A DNA stretch of 64,000 nt from a virus. The notes beneath the pieces were generated by a model. It was given only the letters and a program-made list of their open reading frames with translations, was not told where the DNA came from and ran no database searches. The stretch covers positions 1 to 64,000 of the IMG/VR virus record IMGVR_UViG_3300035698_013362, one strand, 5' to 3'. This document shows, piece by piece, positions 7,992 to 15,952 of this stretch. The first letter of the stretch is position 1; each line of letters opens with the position of its first letter. Made by a program: the position numbers and the translations under genes.

Positions 7992-8705
7992 ATGAAAGAT
8001 CTAAAGTTTTCTAACCAGGAAGTTAAAAAAATAGTGGATACTATTTCCAAGAAGAAAGCTTGGAACATTAAAGTACCTTCTATAGACGATAAGTTTACTA
8101 TTGAGTTGAAGAATGTTCCTGCTAAGAATAAGATTGATGTTCTTGCTGATGGTAAGGTTGTTGATGACTATTCATATGATACAGAGGAACAGAATGACGT
8201 ATATGCTACCGTATTGAATGTCCTTGATTATCTTACTAACTTAATGAACAAATATAATAAGCGCCATCCTAAAGCGGTTAAAGAGGATGTTGATGAAGTT
8301 GTTTGTGTAACGCAAATAACTGGTGAATCCAGGAATATGGTTGAAGCCATGTCTAAAGGATTGCTTCGTGCTTATATAAGCAAAATGAAAGAAACCGACA
8401 TACATTATACCTGCAAAGCCTGCAATACACCTATTCCTAAATATAAAGGAAGATATGGTAAATCTTGCCCATCATGTGGTGAATCGATTGTAGCGATGAA
8501 GGAGAAAGATCATGAAATTGCTGTAGGAGCTGCGTTCCAACGTGGGGCTACAGTAAAAGTTCAATTGGCCGATCCTGATGATTTTTGGAATGCTAAAGTG
8601 GTAGCATACCAACCTGAAACTAAAGCGTATGCTATTGAACTTACTGAAGGTCCTGATACTGGGAAAGTAATACAAGGTATCACATTGGGACAGATCAGAA
8701 AATAA
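7992..8705 (+). CDS. hypothetical zinc-ribbon protein, 237 aa
   Basis: Soluble protein with a four-Cys zinc ribbon near residues 140-165 (CKACNTPI...CPSCGES) after a helical N-terminal half, then a small beta-rich C-terminal part (GATVKVQLADPDDFWNAKVVAY) that looks like an SH3/KOW-type barrel. That layout suggests binding of nucleic acid or another protein, but no family is recognised. It ends an operon, 62 nt before a strong terminator. Confidence 0.65.
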   Translation: MKDLKFSNQEVKKIVDTISKKKAWNIKVPSIDDKFTIELKNVPAKNKIDVLADGKVVDDYSYDTEEQNDVYATVLNVLDYLTNLMNKYNKRHPKAVKEDVDEVVCVTQITGESRNMVEAMSKGLLRAYISKMKETDIHYTCKACNTPIPKYKGRYGKSCPSCGESIVAMKEKDHEIAVGAAFQRGATVKVQLADPDDFWNAKVVAYQPETKAYAIELTEGPDTGKVIQGITLGQIRK

Positions 8706-8767
8706 TCTCTCCAGAGAACACGATTCGCTACCGTGCGAGCCTTAACCTTGGCTCATCTTAGGACTGG

Positions 8768-8802
8768 CGCCATAAATTAATTTCTTAATTTATGGCGTTT
8801 TT
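8768..8802 (+). terminator. rho-independent terminator
   Basis: Perfect 13-bp stem (8768-8780 with 8785-8797), 4-nt loop TTTC, then five T. It ends the preceding plus-strand operon. The convergent endonuclease frame stops inside its 3' arm. Confidence 0.85.
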
Positions 8803-9487
8803 ACAATTATCGAAATGCCATCTTCTCATTATTGTAATTCCTCCATTCTTTCCACAATGTGGGCAAACAATTGTTTTATGTATACGACCCTTGTTTACAC
8901 AAATTAGCTCTCCTGATAATATGCGGGGATCATTTTTAGAAACACGCATATTGTTTCCATCTTTATCTCTAACTACGGCGTTTCCTGTAGCAAAATGAAC
9001 AAGCTCACCAGATATATAACGAGGATCAGATTTATCTACTAAAAAATGATTACCAGATTTATCTTTAACAGTGACCATTCCATGTGCAATACCTACAAGC
9101 TCGCCTGATATATAACGAGGATCATTACTAGAAACAAATATATTTTTACCAGATTGATTCTTTGCCATTACCATTCCATTACCACCACATCCACCAGTCT
9201 TTTGATTATATGTATCTTCACGTTCTACATAATCCCAATCAACAATTAAAAATTCTTCTGCGTATGCCAAGTCTGATGTGTTATGAAAGCTTAGTATCTC
9301 AACGGCAAAATTTTCTAACCCATATTTATTGATTGCTTTAGTGAGGATATTGCCAGATCCATAATATCCATCATTTAATTTAAACGTTGAATGTTTACCT
9401 ATATTCCTTGCCGTTAATTAGATTATGAGTTCTATAAACATAGTGATATTTTCCATCTTCGCCTAATATTGTATTTAATATTTTCAT
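8785..9487 (-). pseudogene. GIY-YIG homing endonuclease frameshifted inside the YIG motif
   Basis: From ATG 9487 the frame reads MKILNTILGEDGKYHYVYRTHNL... and breaks at 9400-9403, exactly in the Y-I-G motif. EY is followed by one stray nucleotide and then GKHST in another frame, as if the dinucleotide TA was lost from TATATA. The remainder (GYYGSG, FAVEILSFHN, three ~31-residue DPRYISGEL-type repeats, one CPHC...HFDNC finger) is open to 8785. The late-type octamer TATAAATA lies 5 nt before the ATG. Without recoding, the catalytic domain is lost. Confidence 0.75.
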
Positions 9488-9492
9488 ATACT

Positions 9493-9500
9493 TATTTATA
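9493..9500 (-). promoter_or_regulatory. late-type promoter TATAAATA, 5 nt before ATG (leaderless)
   Basis: The stretch from the octamer through the ATG (TATAAATAAGTATATGAAA) is identical to that before the plus-strand endonuclease gene at 62277. No ribosome-binding site separates octamer and start. Confidence 0.5.
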
Positions 9501-9519
9501 CTTTAAAAGTGACTGGGTT

Positions 9520-9554
9520 CTATAAGACTAAAATCTTATAGCACTTTTTTTTTT
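9520..9554 (+). terminator. rho-independent terminator
   Basis: 8-bp perfect stem (9520-9527 with 9534-9541), 6-nt loop, then a run of ten T (9545-9554). No plus-strand gene lies between it and the terminator at 8768, so it may be a second barrier insulating the early promoter just downstream, or the original operon terminator separated by insertion of the endonuclease gene. Confidence 0.75.
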
Positions 9555-9565
9555 GCATTTTTCTA

Positions 9566-9594
9566 TGTACAACTGAAATGTCAGTGTGTATACT
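9566..9594 (+). promoter_or_regulatory. early sigma70-type promoter
   Basis: TGTACA, 17-nt spacer, TATACT. One of six near-identical promoters in the window. It lies directly after a terminator and shows that translation of the next gene must begin downstream, at 9625. Confidence 0.75.
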
Positions 9595-9624
9595 CTACTC
9601 ACATTCAGCAAACAGAGATACAAA

Positions 9625-9903
9625 ATGATTGAACTAAACAAACTATTAGAAACGATCTTTGAATTCAACGGTAATCTTGCAGATGTCCATTTTGAAGACG
9701 ATACATTCGATACTCGTATGGATGCAATCGTTAAATTAAACACCGATAATAAAACCATTGAGTTGCATGCTCATTTCGGTAAACTTGCACATGCTATTGA
9801 TATTGATCGCATTACAACATTTAAAGTCGAATATGATGTTCAATTTGATGAACATACCGACAAGCTCACTTCACGTAAATTACTCAAAATCATTTACAAA
9901 TAA
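9625..9903 (+). CDS. hypothetical early protein, 92 aa
   Basis: The start at ATG 9625 is set by the promoter: an in-frame ATG at 9586 overlaps the -10 box and cannot be used from it. Small acidic, beta-rich protein with no recognised domain. The placement under an isolated early promoter suggests an early host-takeover role, which is inference only. Confidence 0.65.
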   Translation: MIELNKLLETIFEFNGNLADVHFEDDTFDTRMDAIVKLNTDNKTIELHAHFGKLAHAIDIDRITTFKVEYDVQFDEHTDKLTSRKLLKIIYK

Positions 9904-9915
9904 GGAACTCATATA

Positions 9916-10176
9916 ATGAAATTGAAAGAAGTAATTGCTAAGACTGGTGCCGATAAGAAATTCTGTCAGAAGTTGTTCAGCATCAATATTATGACCGCTG
10001 GTGTAGTTGTTCTCCATGCTACGTTGTCTATCAGTGAAGACAAAAAGCATCTCCAGATCGGCGAAGGAGACCACTGCACGACTACTGGAATGTGGCAAAT
10101 CTCCAAGATCAGTGATATATTCACAATGGATCACAAGACACATGGAACCATCACGCACATCATAATTGAGCCTTAA
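9916..10176 (+). CDS. hypothetical protein, 86 aa
   Basis: Preceded by AAGGAACTCATAT, 12 nt after the previous gene and probably co-transcribed from the early promoter at 9566. Mixed alpha/beta composition with His- and Thr-rich C-terminal half (MDHKTHGTITHIII). No family recognised. Confidence 0.6.
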   Translation: MKLKEVIAKTGADKKFCQKLFSINIMTAGVVVLHATLSISEDKKHLQIGEGDHCTTTGMWQISKISDIFTMDHKTHGTITHIIIEP

Positions 10177-10227
10177 GTTTTAAATTTTTGATCTATATTA
10201 AATAGAATTACTAAAAAGGAAAATAAT

Positions 10228-10363
10228 ATGCATCCAATATTCGTAGTTATGATCTTGGATCTTAATATTTATGGCACCTGATATCGAAGTTAGATATGAT
10301 AATGGCTACCATTTGAAATTGAATGGATGGATTAACAACCTCACTAAATTATTCAAACGGTAG
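10228..10363 (+). other. two very short overlapping frames, possibly one frameshifted small gene
   Basis: ATG 10228 has a good ribosome-binding site (AAAGGAAAATAAT) but stops after 17 codons. In the next frame ATG 10271 gives 30 residues (MAPDIEVRYDNGYHLKLNGW...) ending at 10363. These may be two tiny genes or one gene with a single-base indel. The 3' end overlaps the convergent acetyltransferase gene by 11 nt. Confidence 0.35.
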
Positions 10364-10796
10364 CCTTTAATTCTTTCTGCACGTAAAGATAATCATCTCC
10401 ACCCCATCGCCACTCAGGGTTGTACACCCTGTAACCCGTTTTAATAAGATTGTTGGCACTAATATGATTCTGCACTTGAACATATGTTCCTACACTGAAG
10501 CATCCATGTTTTCGTGCATAATTCTCTCTTGTCTTAAGCATTCTCTTCTGTAATCCATTCCTACGGGCACGTGGGAGAACTCCACATCTTTTATGGATTG
10601 CAAAGTTATCATAAACGATCATACCGCAATACCCACATGGCTCCATATTTTCGTCCCTGACGATCCACCACACCGAATCAACCATATCATCCACTGAAGA
10701 CATGGAGCCGTCCTCTATACCGAAACAGAGTAGATCTAGTGCATATATCTCTTCACGTTCCCTGTCAGTCTTCACTTTTCGTATGTAATATTTCAT
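10353..10796 (-). CDS. GNAT-family N-acetyltransferase
   Basis: 147 aa, the usual GNAT size. The acetyl-CoA-binding motif A is visible at about residues 71-87 (CGVLPRARRNGLQKRML), and the C-terminal half has the GNAT-like NLIKTGYRVYNPEW segment. It moves an acetyl group from acetyl-CoA to an amine; the target could be a host protein, a tRNA or an amino sugar. It stands alone on the minus strand among plus-strand genes, with a late-type octamer CATAAATA 8 nt before the ATG, so it may be a recent acquisition. Confidence 0.75.
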   Translation of the reverse strand: MKYYIRKVKTDREREEIYALDLLCFGIEDGSMSSVDDMVDSVWWIVRDENMEPCGYCGMIVYDNFAIHKRCGVLPRARRNGLQKRMLKTRENYARKHGCFSVGTYVQVQNHISANNLIKTGYRVYNPEWRWGGDDYLYVQKELKATV

Positions 10797-10804
10797 TATA
10801 TAAG

Positions 10805-10812
10805 TATTTATG
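10805..10812 (-). promoter_or_regulatory. candidate late promoter CATAAATA
   Basis: Octamer 8 nt before ATG 10796. The predicted leader is only about 3 nt and no ribosome-binding site is present. Confidence 0.4.
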
Positions 10813-10844
10813 TTTTTTCAAAAAGGTGTCTATCTTTAATTGCT

Positions 10845-11002
10845 ATGAAAACTAAAAACCTTTATTATGTAAGTTAGGATTACACAGATACGTACGCAAA
10901 TTAACATCTCACATTAAGTACCCTGAACAATACTGTGTTAGGTGTGCTAAAAACAACAGTTGCTATTTTTTAGCAACAGAACTGGATCATGGGTGGATAT
11001 AG
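10845..11002 (+). pseudogene. frameshifted small zinc-binding protein gene
   Basis: ATG 10845 gives MKTKN and then a stop. Adding one A to the A5 run at 10854-10858 gives a continuous 52-residue protein beginning MKTKKPLLCKLGLHRY, with SHIKYPEQYCVRCAKNNSCY and a stop at 11000-11002. The CVRC/CYF Cys pattern resembles the small zinc proteins common in T4-like phages. The 158-nt length is one nucleotide short of a frame, as expected for a single deletion. Function unknown. Confidence 0.6.
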
Positions 11003-11005
11003 GAT

Positions 11006-11569
11006 ATGAATAAGAAAACAAGGTTGAGGTGTTACACTGTTATATTTTTGGTATTAAGTATGCTAAGTCTTTTTTGGGCTTCTGATCCACTTAAAGCTGT
11101 TTTCTGTCTTATAATAGCTTTTATTATGATGAAGTGGACTGAATGGATTACAATGGTTGAAGTAACAGAAAAACGAACGGCTCCATATAATAAATTATGT
11201 GAGGGTGATATTGCGTTGAATTATCAAGGTGAACTCAAAGATCCTTGGAGAGTTGTTACAGCCGCTAATCGTCATAAAGAATCCGGACTTATTGTTGTAG
11301 GAGCAAGACATTTCGATAAGCTAATGAGAGCACAGATTTTTGCTCTTCAAGGCTTTGATAAGAAGACCGCAGCTGAAGGTCATTGGGGAGGTATGTCTTC
11401 AAGTGTAGATTGGAAAGATATGGATCAAGGCTTCATCGATAACTTTGGTGATTATCTTACTCGAAAACAAGCTTATGTTTTAGCTAAATACAATGGCCAA
11501 TTACTCAAAAATAATGACGGACGTTGCCATGACAGTAAAAACTTTCTTTACTCGGAGAATATTCACTAA
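11006..11569 (+). CDS. membrane-anchored protein of a conserved phage type, 187 aa
   Basis: Two adjacent hydrophobic segments (about residues 9-26 and 30-48) anchor the N-terminus in the inner membrane, and the rest is a soluble domain. That domain has the pattern GLIVVGARHFDKLMRAQI ... DQGFIDNFGDYLTRKQAY ... GQLL, which I have seen in many phage proteins of unknown function; a membrane anchor on it is less usual. AGGA precedes the ATG. Its stop overlaps the next ATG. Confidence 0.65.
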   Translation: MNKKTRLRCYTVIFLVLSMLSLFWASDPLKAVFCLIIAFIMMKWTEWITMVEVTEKRTAPYNKLCEGDIALNYQGELKDPWRVVTAANRHKESGLIVVGARHFDKLMRAQIFALQGFDKKTAAEGHWGGMSSSVDWKDMDQGFIDNFGDYLTRKQAYVLAKYNGQLLKNNDGRCHDSKNFLYSENIH

Positions 11570-11988
11570 TGATTGAAATTATTACGTTAGAACAAGCAAA
11601 AGCAACAGCTGAAGCTAAGTGCAAGAGAGATGAAAATGCATGGCAGTCTTATTTAGACCGAAATATTGATACTTTATGTAATTGGGTTAATAAACGTCTG
11701 GTTAATTCAGTAGACACTAATACTCATATGAATGGATTTGAAATATGTCTCGATTATACCTTTATGTTTGATTTGTTTGGTGAACAACCTCCATTTGAAA
11801 AGAAACAAGGAATCGAAATATTTGCTGCACATCTTCTTAATAGGATTCGTGCTAATGGGGATTGGGAAGTAGATATTACTTCAAATTTGATAACTCATGT
11901 TAGAATGAGAGTTAAATGGTCAGTTCCTATTGTTGAAGAACCTGCTAAAAAGAAGAAAGACTGGAAATTCTGGCCAGTATGGAAATAA
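11569..11988 (+). CDS. hypothetical protein, 139 aa
   Basis: Soluble, helix-rich at the N-terminus (EQAKATAEAKCKRDENAW) and basic at the C-terminus (KKKKDWKFWPVWK). Translationally coupled to the preceding membrane protein by a 1-nt overlap, suggesting a functional pair. No family recognised. Confidence 0.6.
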   Translation: MIEIITLEQAKATAEAKCKRDENAWQSYLDRNIDTLCNWVNKRLVNSVDTNTHMNGFEICLDYTFMFDLFGEQPPFEKKQGIEIFAAHLLNRIRANGDWEVDITSNLITHVRMRVKWSVPIVEEPAKKKKDWKFWPVWK

Positions 11989-12022
11989 ATCTTCTATATT
12001 ATACTATTAAATAAAGGAACTT

Positions 12023-12727
12023 ATGAACCAAACAATTGTAACAGCAGAAAATTTTGATAGCATCTATCGACATCTATTAAACAAGATCAGACATAGCCCA
12101 GACTACATTGTGGAATCACGCGGTGGAAGGATGTATGAACTTGAAAATGTAATGTTTGTTCTTACTGATCCATATGAAAACCTGGTTGACTCTGAAGCAC
12201 GTGCTTTCAATCTGGATTTTGCTGAAAAGTTCTATGACTGGATTATGGCTGGCAAAAGTGATCCATCTGAGCTATTTGGTGTTAACCCTAATGCTAAGAA
12301 CTTCGCTGAAAATTCAGGTCGTAATACAGCTTATGGCCCTCGTATCCTGAAGCAATTCGATAAGGTTCTTGAAGAACTATCTACTAACGAAGGTACACGT
12401 CGTGCCACAATTTCTATTCTAGAGCCTGATGATATCGAACTCCTCGGTACAGACACTAAGATGGAATTCCCTTGTACAGAATCAGTAAGCTTTAAGATTC
12501 GCAATGGATATCTTGACATGACGGTCAAAATGCGTTCAAATTGTGGAGTAAAGACTGTATGCTATGATACATATAACTTCACTAATCTATTTGCTGAAGT
12601 ATATAGTAGATTATGTGATGAGTACAAAATGAATCTTGAAATCGGTGAATATTGCGTACAAGCGACGTCGTATCATTTCTTCGATAAAGATATTGAACTT
12701 GTTGATGCAATCCTAGCTGAAGATTAA
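12023..12727 (+). CDS. thymidylate synthase-fold pyrimidine hydroxymethylase, probably dCMP-specific
   Basis: 234 aa of the thymidylate synthase / dCMP hydroxymethylase family. RR at 126-127 would bind phosphate, PC at 150-151 carries the nucleophilic Cys, and KMRSN (169-173) matches NMRSN of T4 gp42. Aligned by eye, Asp182 falls at the place of T4 gp42 Asp179, the residue that selects dCMP; thymidylate synthases have Asn there. This suggests 5-hydroxymethyl-dCMP and hence modified DNA. It is shorter than both T4 gp42 and standard ThyA. AAAGGAAC precedes the ATG. A dUMP enzyme remains possible. Confidence 0.65.
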   Translation: MNQTIVTAENFDSIYRHLLNKIRHSPDYIVESRGGRMYELENVMFVLTDPYENLVDSEARAFNLDFAEKFYDWIMAGKSDPSELFGVNPNAKNFAENSGRNTAYGPRILKQFDKVLEELSTNEGTRRATISILEPDDIELLGTDTKMEFPCTESVSFKIRNGYLDMTVKMRSNCGVKTVCYDTYNFTNLFAEVYSRLCDEYKMNLEIGEYCVQATSYHFFDKDIELVDAILAED

Positions 12728-12781
12728 AATTTAAAAGAGAGCGCCTGTAAAGTTTTTTGCAGGTGTTCTAGTATACATTCT

Positions 12782-14647
12782 ATGAAAAATGATTTTAAAG
12801 TATTAGATGAAATATCCCACTGTTTAGCCCGCCCGAACATGTATATAGGATCTGTTGACTTAACCGAACGAACATCTTACTTATTTAAAGATAATAAATT
12901 TGAATATACAAATTATAAATTTGTTCCTGGCCTCATTAAGATTATTGATGAGATTATTGACAATGCCGTCGATGTATCTATTCGAACAGGCAAGTGTGAT
13001 ATAATAAAGGTAAAAGTAACTAAAAATGAAATTACTGTTCAAGACAATGGAACAGGAATCCCGGTCCAAAAGAATAAAGAGACAAAGACGTATTTACCAG
13101 AGCTTGCTTGGACACAAATGCGAGCTGGGACTTCGTTCGACGACACGGATAGGAAAACGATTGGTGCAAATGGACTTGGATCAGTAGCTTGTAATATCTT
13201 CAGTACTAAGTTCACTGGGATCAGTGATGATGGTAAGAAACGTTTTACTCTTAAATGTAAAAACAACCTATCTGAAATTGGATATGCTCTAGGCAAGAGT
13301 ACTGAACGAGGAGTAACAGTAAAGTTCCAACCAGACCTTCATAGATTCAATCTTTCGGAAATTGATGAGATACATATGATGCTTGTTCATCAGCGTTTGA
13401 TTAATCTAGCCGTAACGTTCCCTGAGATTGCCTTCTTCTTCAACAACAAAAGGATTACGATCAATGCAAAACAATTTATCAAGATGTTTAGTGATGGTAA
13501 AGAGATATCAGCCGAGTCCGATAACTGCATCATCGGCGTTCTGCCTAACGATTATGACGACTTTAAGTTTTACACATATGTTAATGGGATTGGAATGCCT
13601 AATGGCGGCAACCACATCGATTATCTTTCTCGTAGGATCGTGGATGGTGTCAAAGAAAAGCTCATTAAGAAGCACAAATCAATTAAGCCAGGAGACATCA
13701 AAAACAAAATACAAATTGTGGCTTTTATAAGGAACTTCCCTAATCCTAAATTTGATAGTCAGACTAAAGAGAAGCTTACTAATACTCAAGGCGAGTGCGG
13801 TAACTTCATTGATGTAGATATTGATAAGATGATTGCTCAGATCCTGCGCAATAAAGACATCATCGATCCTATTGTTGAAATGTTTAAACTCAAAGAAGAG
13901 CTTAAAGCTAAGAAAGAGCTTAAACAAGTAGGCAAGAAGAAAAAGATCAAGAGTGACAAATACATTCCATCGATTAAAGGAACTGAATATCTATTCCTTT
14001 GTGAAGGCCAGAGTGCCCTTGGTGGTATTAGCGCTATTCTAGGACGTGAAACGTTTGGGTACTATGCAATGAAAGGTGTCCCGTTGAACTCTTATGACTG
14101 TAAAATTCAAAAGTTGATCAATAACACTGAAATTAAAGAGATTGTAAATATCCTTGACCTCAGTTTAGTTAATGAAGCGAAGCCAGATGGTACATTAGTC
14201 CCTAAGCAAATGAATTACGATAACGTAGTTTTTGCTACAGACGCAGATGCTGATGGTCACCACATTAGCGGGTTGCTGATTGGCCTGTTTTATAAGTATG
14301 GTCGTAACCTTTTTGCCGAAAAAAGAATCTATCGTTTACGTACTCCTATTATGATTGTCAAGAAGGCCAAGAAGATCGTTAAGCACTTCTTCACTATTGA
14401 TGAATACAGAACATGGGAAGAGAAGCAAACTAATCTAGCTCAGTTTGAATTTAAGTATTCTAAAGGCCTTGGATCTTGGAAGAAAGAAGAGCTTAAATCA
14501 CTTATTGACAAATATGGCATCGATAACTTTCTAGAATACTTTACAATCGATGATGCAGATGTCATTGACCGATGGTTAGCTAATAATCGTGCTGATGATC
14601 GTAAAACCGAACTAAGTAACTACGAACTCGAAATCAATAAGGTATAA
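12782..14647 (+). CDS. 39: DNA topoisomerase II large subunit (T4 gp39+gp60 in one chain)
   Basis: 621 aa. The GHKL ATPase comprises EIIDNAVDVS near residue 57, DNGTGIP near 91 and IGANGLGSVACNIFS near 128, followed by transducer and Toprim domain (CEGQSALGG about 406-414, TDADADGHH about 485-492). T4 splits this protein into gp39 and gp60, with a 50-nt translational bypass in gene 60; here the chain is undivided. With gp52 it forms the type II topoisomerase used in origin firing and untangling. No clear ribosome-binding site precedes ATG 12782. Confidence 0.92.
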   Translation: MKNDFKVLDEISHCLARPNMYIGSVDLTERTSYLFKDNKFEYTNYKFVPGLIKIIDEIIDNAVDVSIRTGKCDIIKVKVTKNEITVQDNGTGIPVQKNKETKTYLPELAWTQMRAGTSFDDTDRKTIGANGLGSVACNIFSTKFTGISDDGKKRFTLKCKNNLSEIGYALGKSTERGVTVKFQPDLHRFNLSEIDEIHMMLVHQRLINLAVTFPEIAFFFNNKRITINAKQFIKMFSDGKEISAESDNCIIGVLPNDYDDFKFYTYVNGIGMPNGGNHIDYLSRRIVDGVKEKLIKKHKSIKPGDIKNKIQIVAFIRNFPNPKFDSQTKEKLTNTQGECGNFIDVDIDKMIAQILRNKDIIDPIVEMFKLKEELKAKKELKQVGKKKKIKSDKYIPSIKGTEYLFLCEGQSALGGISAILGRETFGYYAMKGVPLNSYDCKIQKLINNTEIKEIVNILDLSLVNEAKPDGTLVPKQMNYDNVVFATDADADGHHISGLLIGLFYKYGRNLFAEKRIYRLRTPIMIVKKAKKIVKHFFTIDEYRTWEEKQTNLAQFEFKYSKGLGSWKKEELKSLIDKYGIDNFLEYFTIDDADVIDRWLANNRADDRKTELSNYELEINKV

Positions 14648-14649
14648 CC

Positions 14650-15075
14650 ATGGAAGAAATGGGATCTTACACTAATGTTTACACTGGCCCTATAATCGAA
14701 AAGATTAATGATGTCCTTGAAATGATTGATTACAAAAAGACTATTACCATTAATGCCAGATGGGAAGAGTATAAGGAATGTTTTAAATCTAAATGGTGGG
14801 TTTACTTTAATTTAGGTTGGTCATGTAGACATCTACATCGTAAAGATGGGATGACTCTTGAGGAATGGACAGAAAGGTTCAGTGGCCTTAAGTATAAAAT
14901 GTGTTCTTATTGGGATGAAGATTGGACAGTAGATTATGAATATGAATACGAGTTAAAACGTATTAGATCACATTGCCGTTCGGCAGAGAAGATATACCTT
15001 TCAACATATCACGATAAAGTGGTAAATTATTGGAATAAATCAGTAGCAAAATATAAGGAAGATATTAATGAGTGA
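14650..15075 (+). CDS. hypothetical protein, 141 aa
   Basis: Trp/Tyr-rich acidic protein (for example WWVYFNLGWSCRHLHR), lying between the two topoisomerase subunit genes and overlapping the next start by 8 nt. No recognised family or membrane segment. Its position suggests co-transcription with gene 39, not a functional link. Confidence 0.6.
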   Translation: MEEMGSYTNVYTGPIIEKINDVLEMIDYKKTITINARWEEYKECFKSKWWVYFNLGWSCRHLHRKDGMTLEEWTERFSGLKYKMCSYWDEDWTVDYEYEYELKRIRSHCRSAEKIYLSTYHDKVVNYWNKSVAKYKEDINE

Positions 15076-15625
15076 TGAAAAAGAAGCAGTAAACGCATTT
15101 GAAGAAACAATGAAAGAATTCGATAATGTTAAACAGTCAGAAACAGAAGATGGAGTAGAACATCGTGGTGATTCCGCTTTCAGTTCTAAAGAAGAATTCG
15201 GTAAGAAGGTTACCTATATTCCTTGTGCAGAGCATTCAGTTCGTAAGTTGTTCGAAGATGCTAAAGAACTTTGTACAGAATCATCTAACATTGAAGCCAT
15301 GGGATGTAATATTGGAATCACTTTTGTTTACCCATGTATCACTAAACGTACATATGCTCATATCTGTAAACCTAATCGTTTGCTTAAAATGTATGCTGGA
15401 TATGATCTTATCCTTGAAATCTCTGGCCAGGCCTGGGATCGCATGACAGACGTTGAACGTATGGCTCTGTTGCATCACGAACTTGAACACGTTAACTATC
15501 GTGAAAAACCTAATGGTGATCTTGATCTTCGTTTGATTGATCATAACGTTAAAGACTTCGATAACATCCTTGATCTTTATGGAATTTACTACATTCGTGC
15601 CGGCTTGAACGAAGACGTTGATTAA
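15068..15625 (+). CDS. putative zinc metallopeptidase (HExxH) of the phage metallopeptidase type
   Basis: 185 aa. ALLHHELEHV contains HExxH at residues 137-141, preceded by ISGQAWDRMTDVERMALL, the usual lead-in of the putative phage metallopeptidase family (PF18894-like) and of SprT/Wss1-type proteins. A downstream His (IDHNVKDF) could be the third zinc ligand. The N-terminal ~50 residues are acidic and probably disordered. Role unknown; candidates are cleavage of a host protein or of DNA-bound proteins. Its stop overlaps the next ATG. Confidence 0.65.
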   Translation: MSDEKEAVNAFEETMKEFDNVKQSETEDGVEHRGDSAFSSKEEFGKKVTYIPCAEHSVRKLFEDAKELCTESSNIEAMGCNIGITFVYPCITKRTYAHICKPNRLLKMYAGYDLILEISGQAWDRMTDVERMALLHHELEHVNYREKPNGDLDLRLIDHNVKDFDNILDLYGIYYIRAGLNEDVD

Positions 15626-15789
15626 TGAAGATGTTTAGTCAAAATGAAGAGCGCATCTTATGGTGTGCTCTTCAGTCTTATAAATCTAATATAAATGAAG
15701 AGTTGAAGAATACAGTTGGTATCACTTCAACTAAAACTTATAATGACTTAAAGATCACTGAAGAACTTATTCAGCGATTTGAACCATAA
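15625..15789 (+). CDS. hypothetical protein, 54 aa
   Basis: Continuous small frame coupled to the metallopeptidase gene by a TAATG overlap. Polar, helical, no Cys, no membrane segment. Function unknown. Confidence 0.5.
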   Translation: MKMFSQNEERILWCALQSYKSNINEELKNTVGITSTKTYNDLKITEELIQRFEP

Positions 15790-15805
15790 AGGAAAATATA
15801 AGAAG

Positions 15806-15949
15806 ATGTGTGATCGGAGTCAACCAAAGGAAGAACCAATGATGATGTTGTATGGTATAAGTAATCCAAATGACATAACCGGTGCGTCTCCATACAATCC
15901 TAGGAATAATGTTCTATCTTATGGTGTAACCTTAAACCCATACACTTAA
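15806..15949 (+). CDS. hypothetical protein, 47 aa
   Basis: Open from ATG 15806 to TAA 15947-15949, filling the gap before gene 52. Rich in Pro, Asn and Tyr (NPNDITGASPYNPRNN), with little regular structure expected. AAGGAAAA lies 16 nt upstream, so the ribosome-binding site is weak. Could be a non-coding gap. Confidence 0.4.
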   Translation: MCDRSQPKEEPMMMLYGISNPNDITGASPYNPRNNVLSYGVTLNPYT

Positions 15950-15952
15950 TAT

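Noticed and set aside
8706-8767. Small RNA after the zinc-ribbon gene
   Set aside because: Only one 5-bp hairpin (GAGCC/GGCTC) and no promoter; it is probably just the 3' untranslated part before the terminator.
9586-9624. Longer N-terminus of the 92-aa early protein (start at 9586)
   Set aside because: That ATG overlaps the -10 box of the early promoter and would not be in its transcript.
12732-12765. Terminator hairpin between the hydroxymethylase gene and gene 39
   Set aside because: The stem needs two G-U pairs and is not followed by a T run, so it is too weak to list as a terminator.
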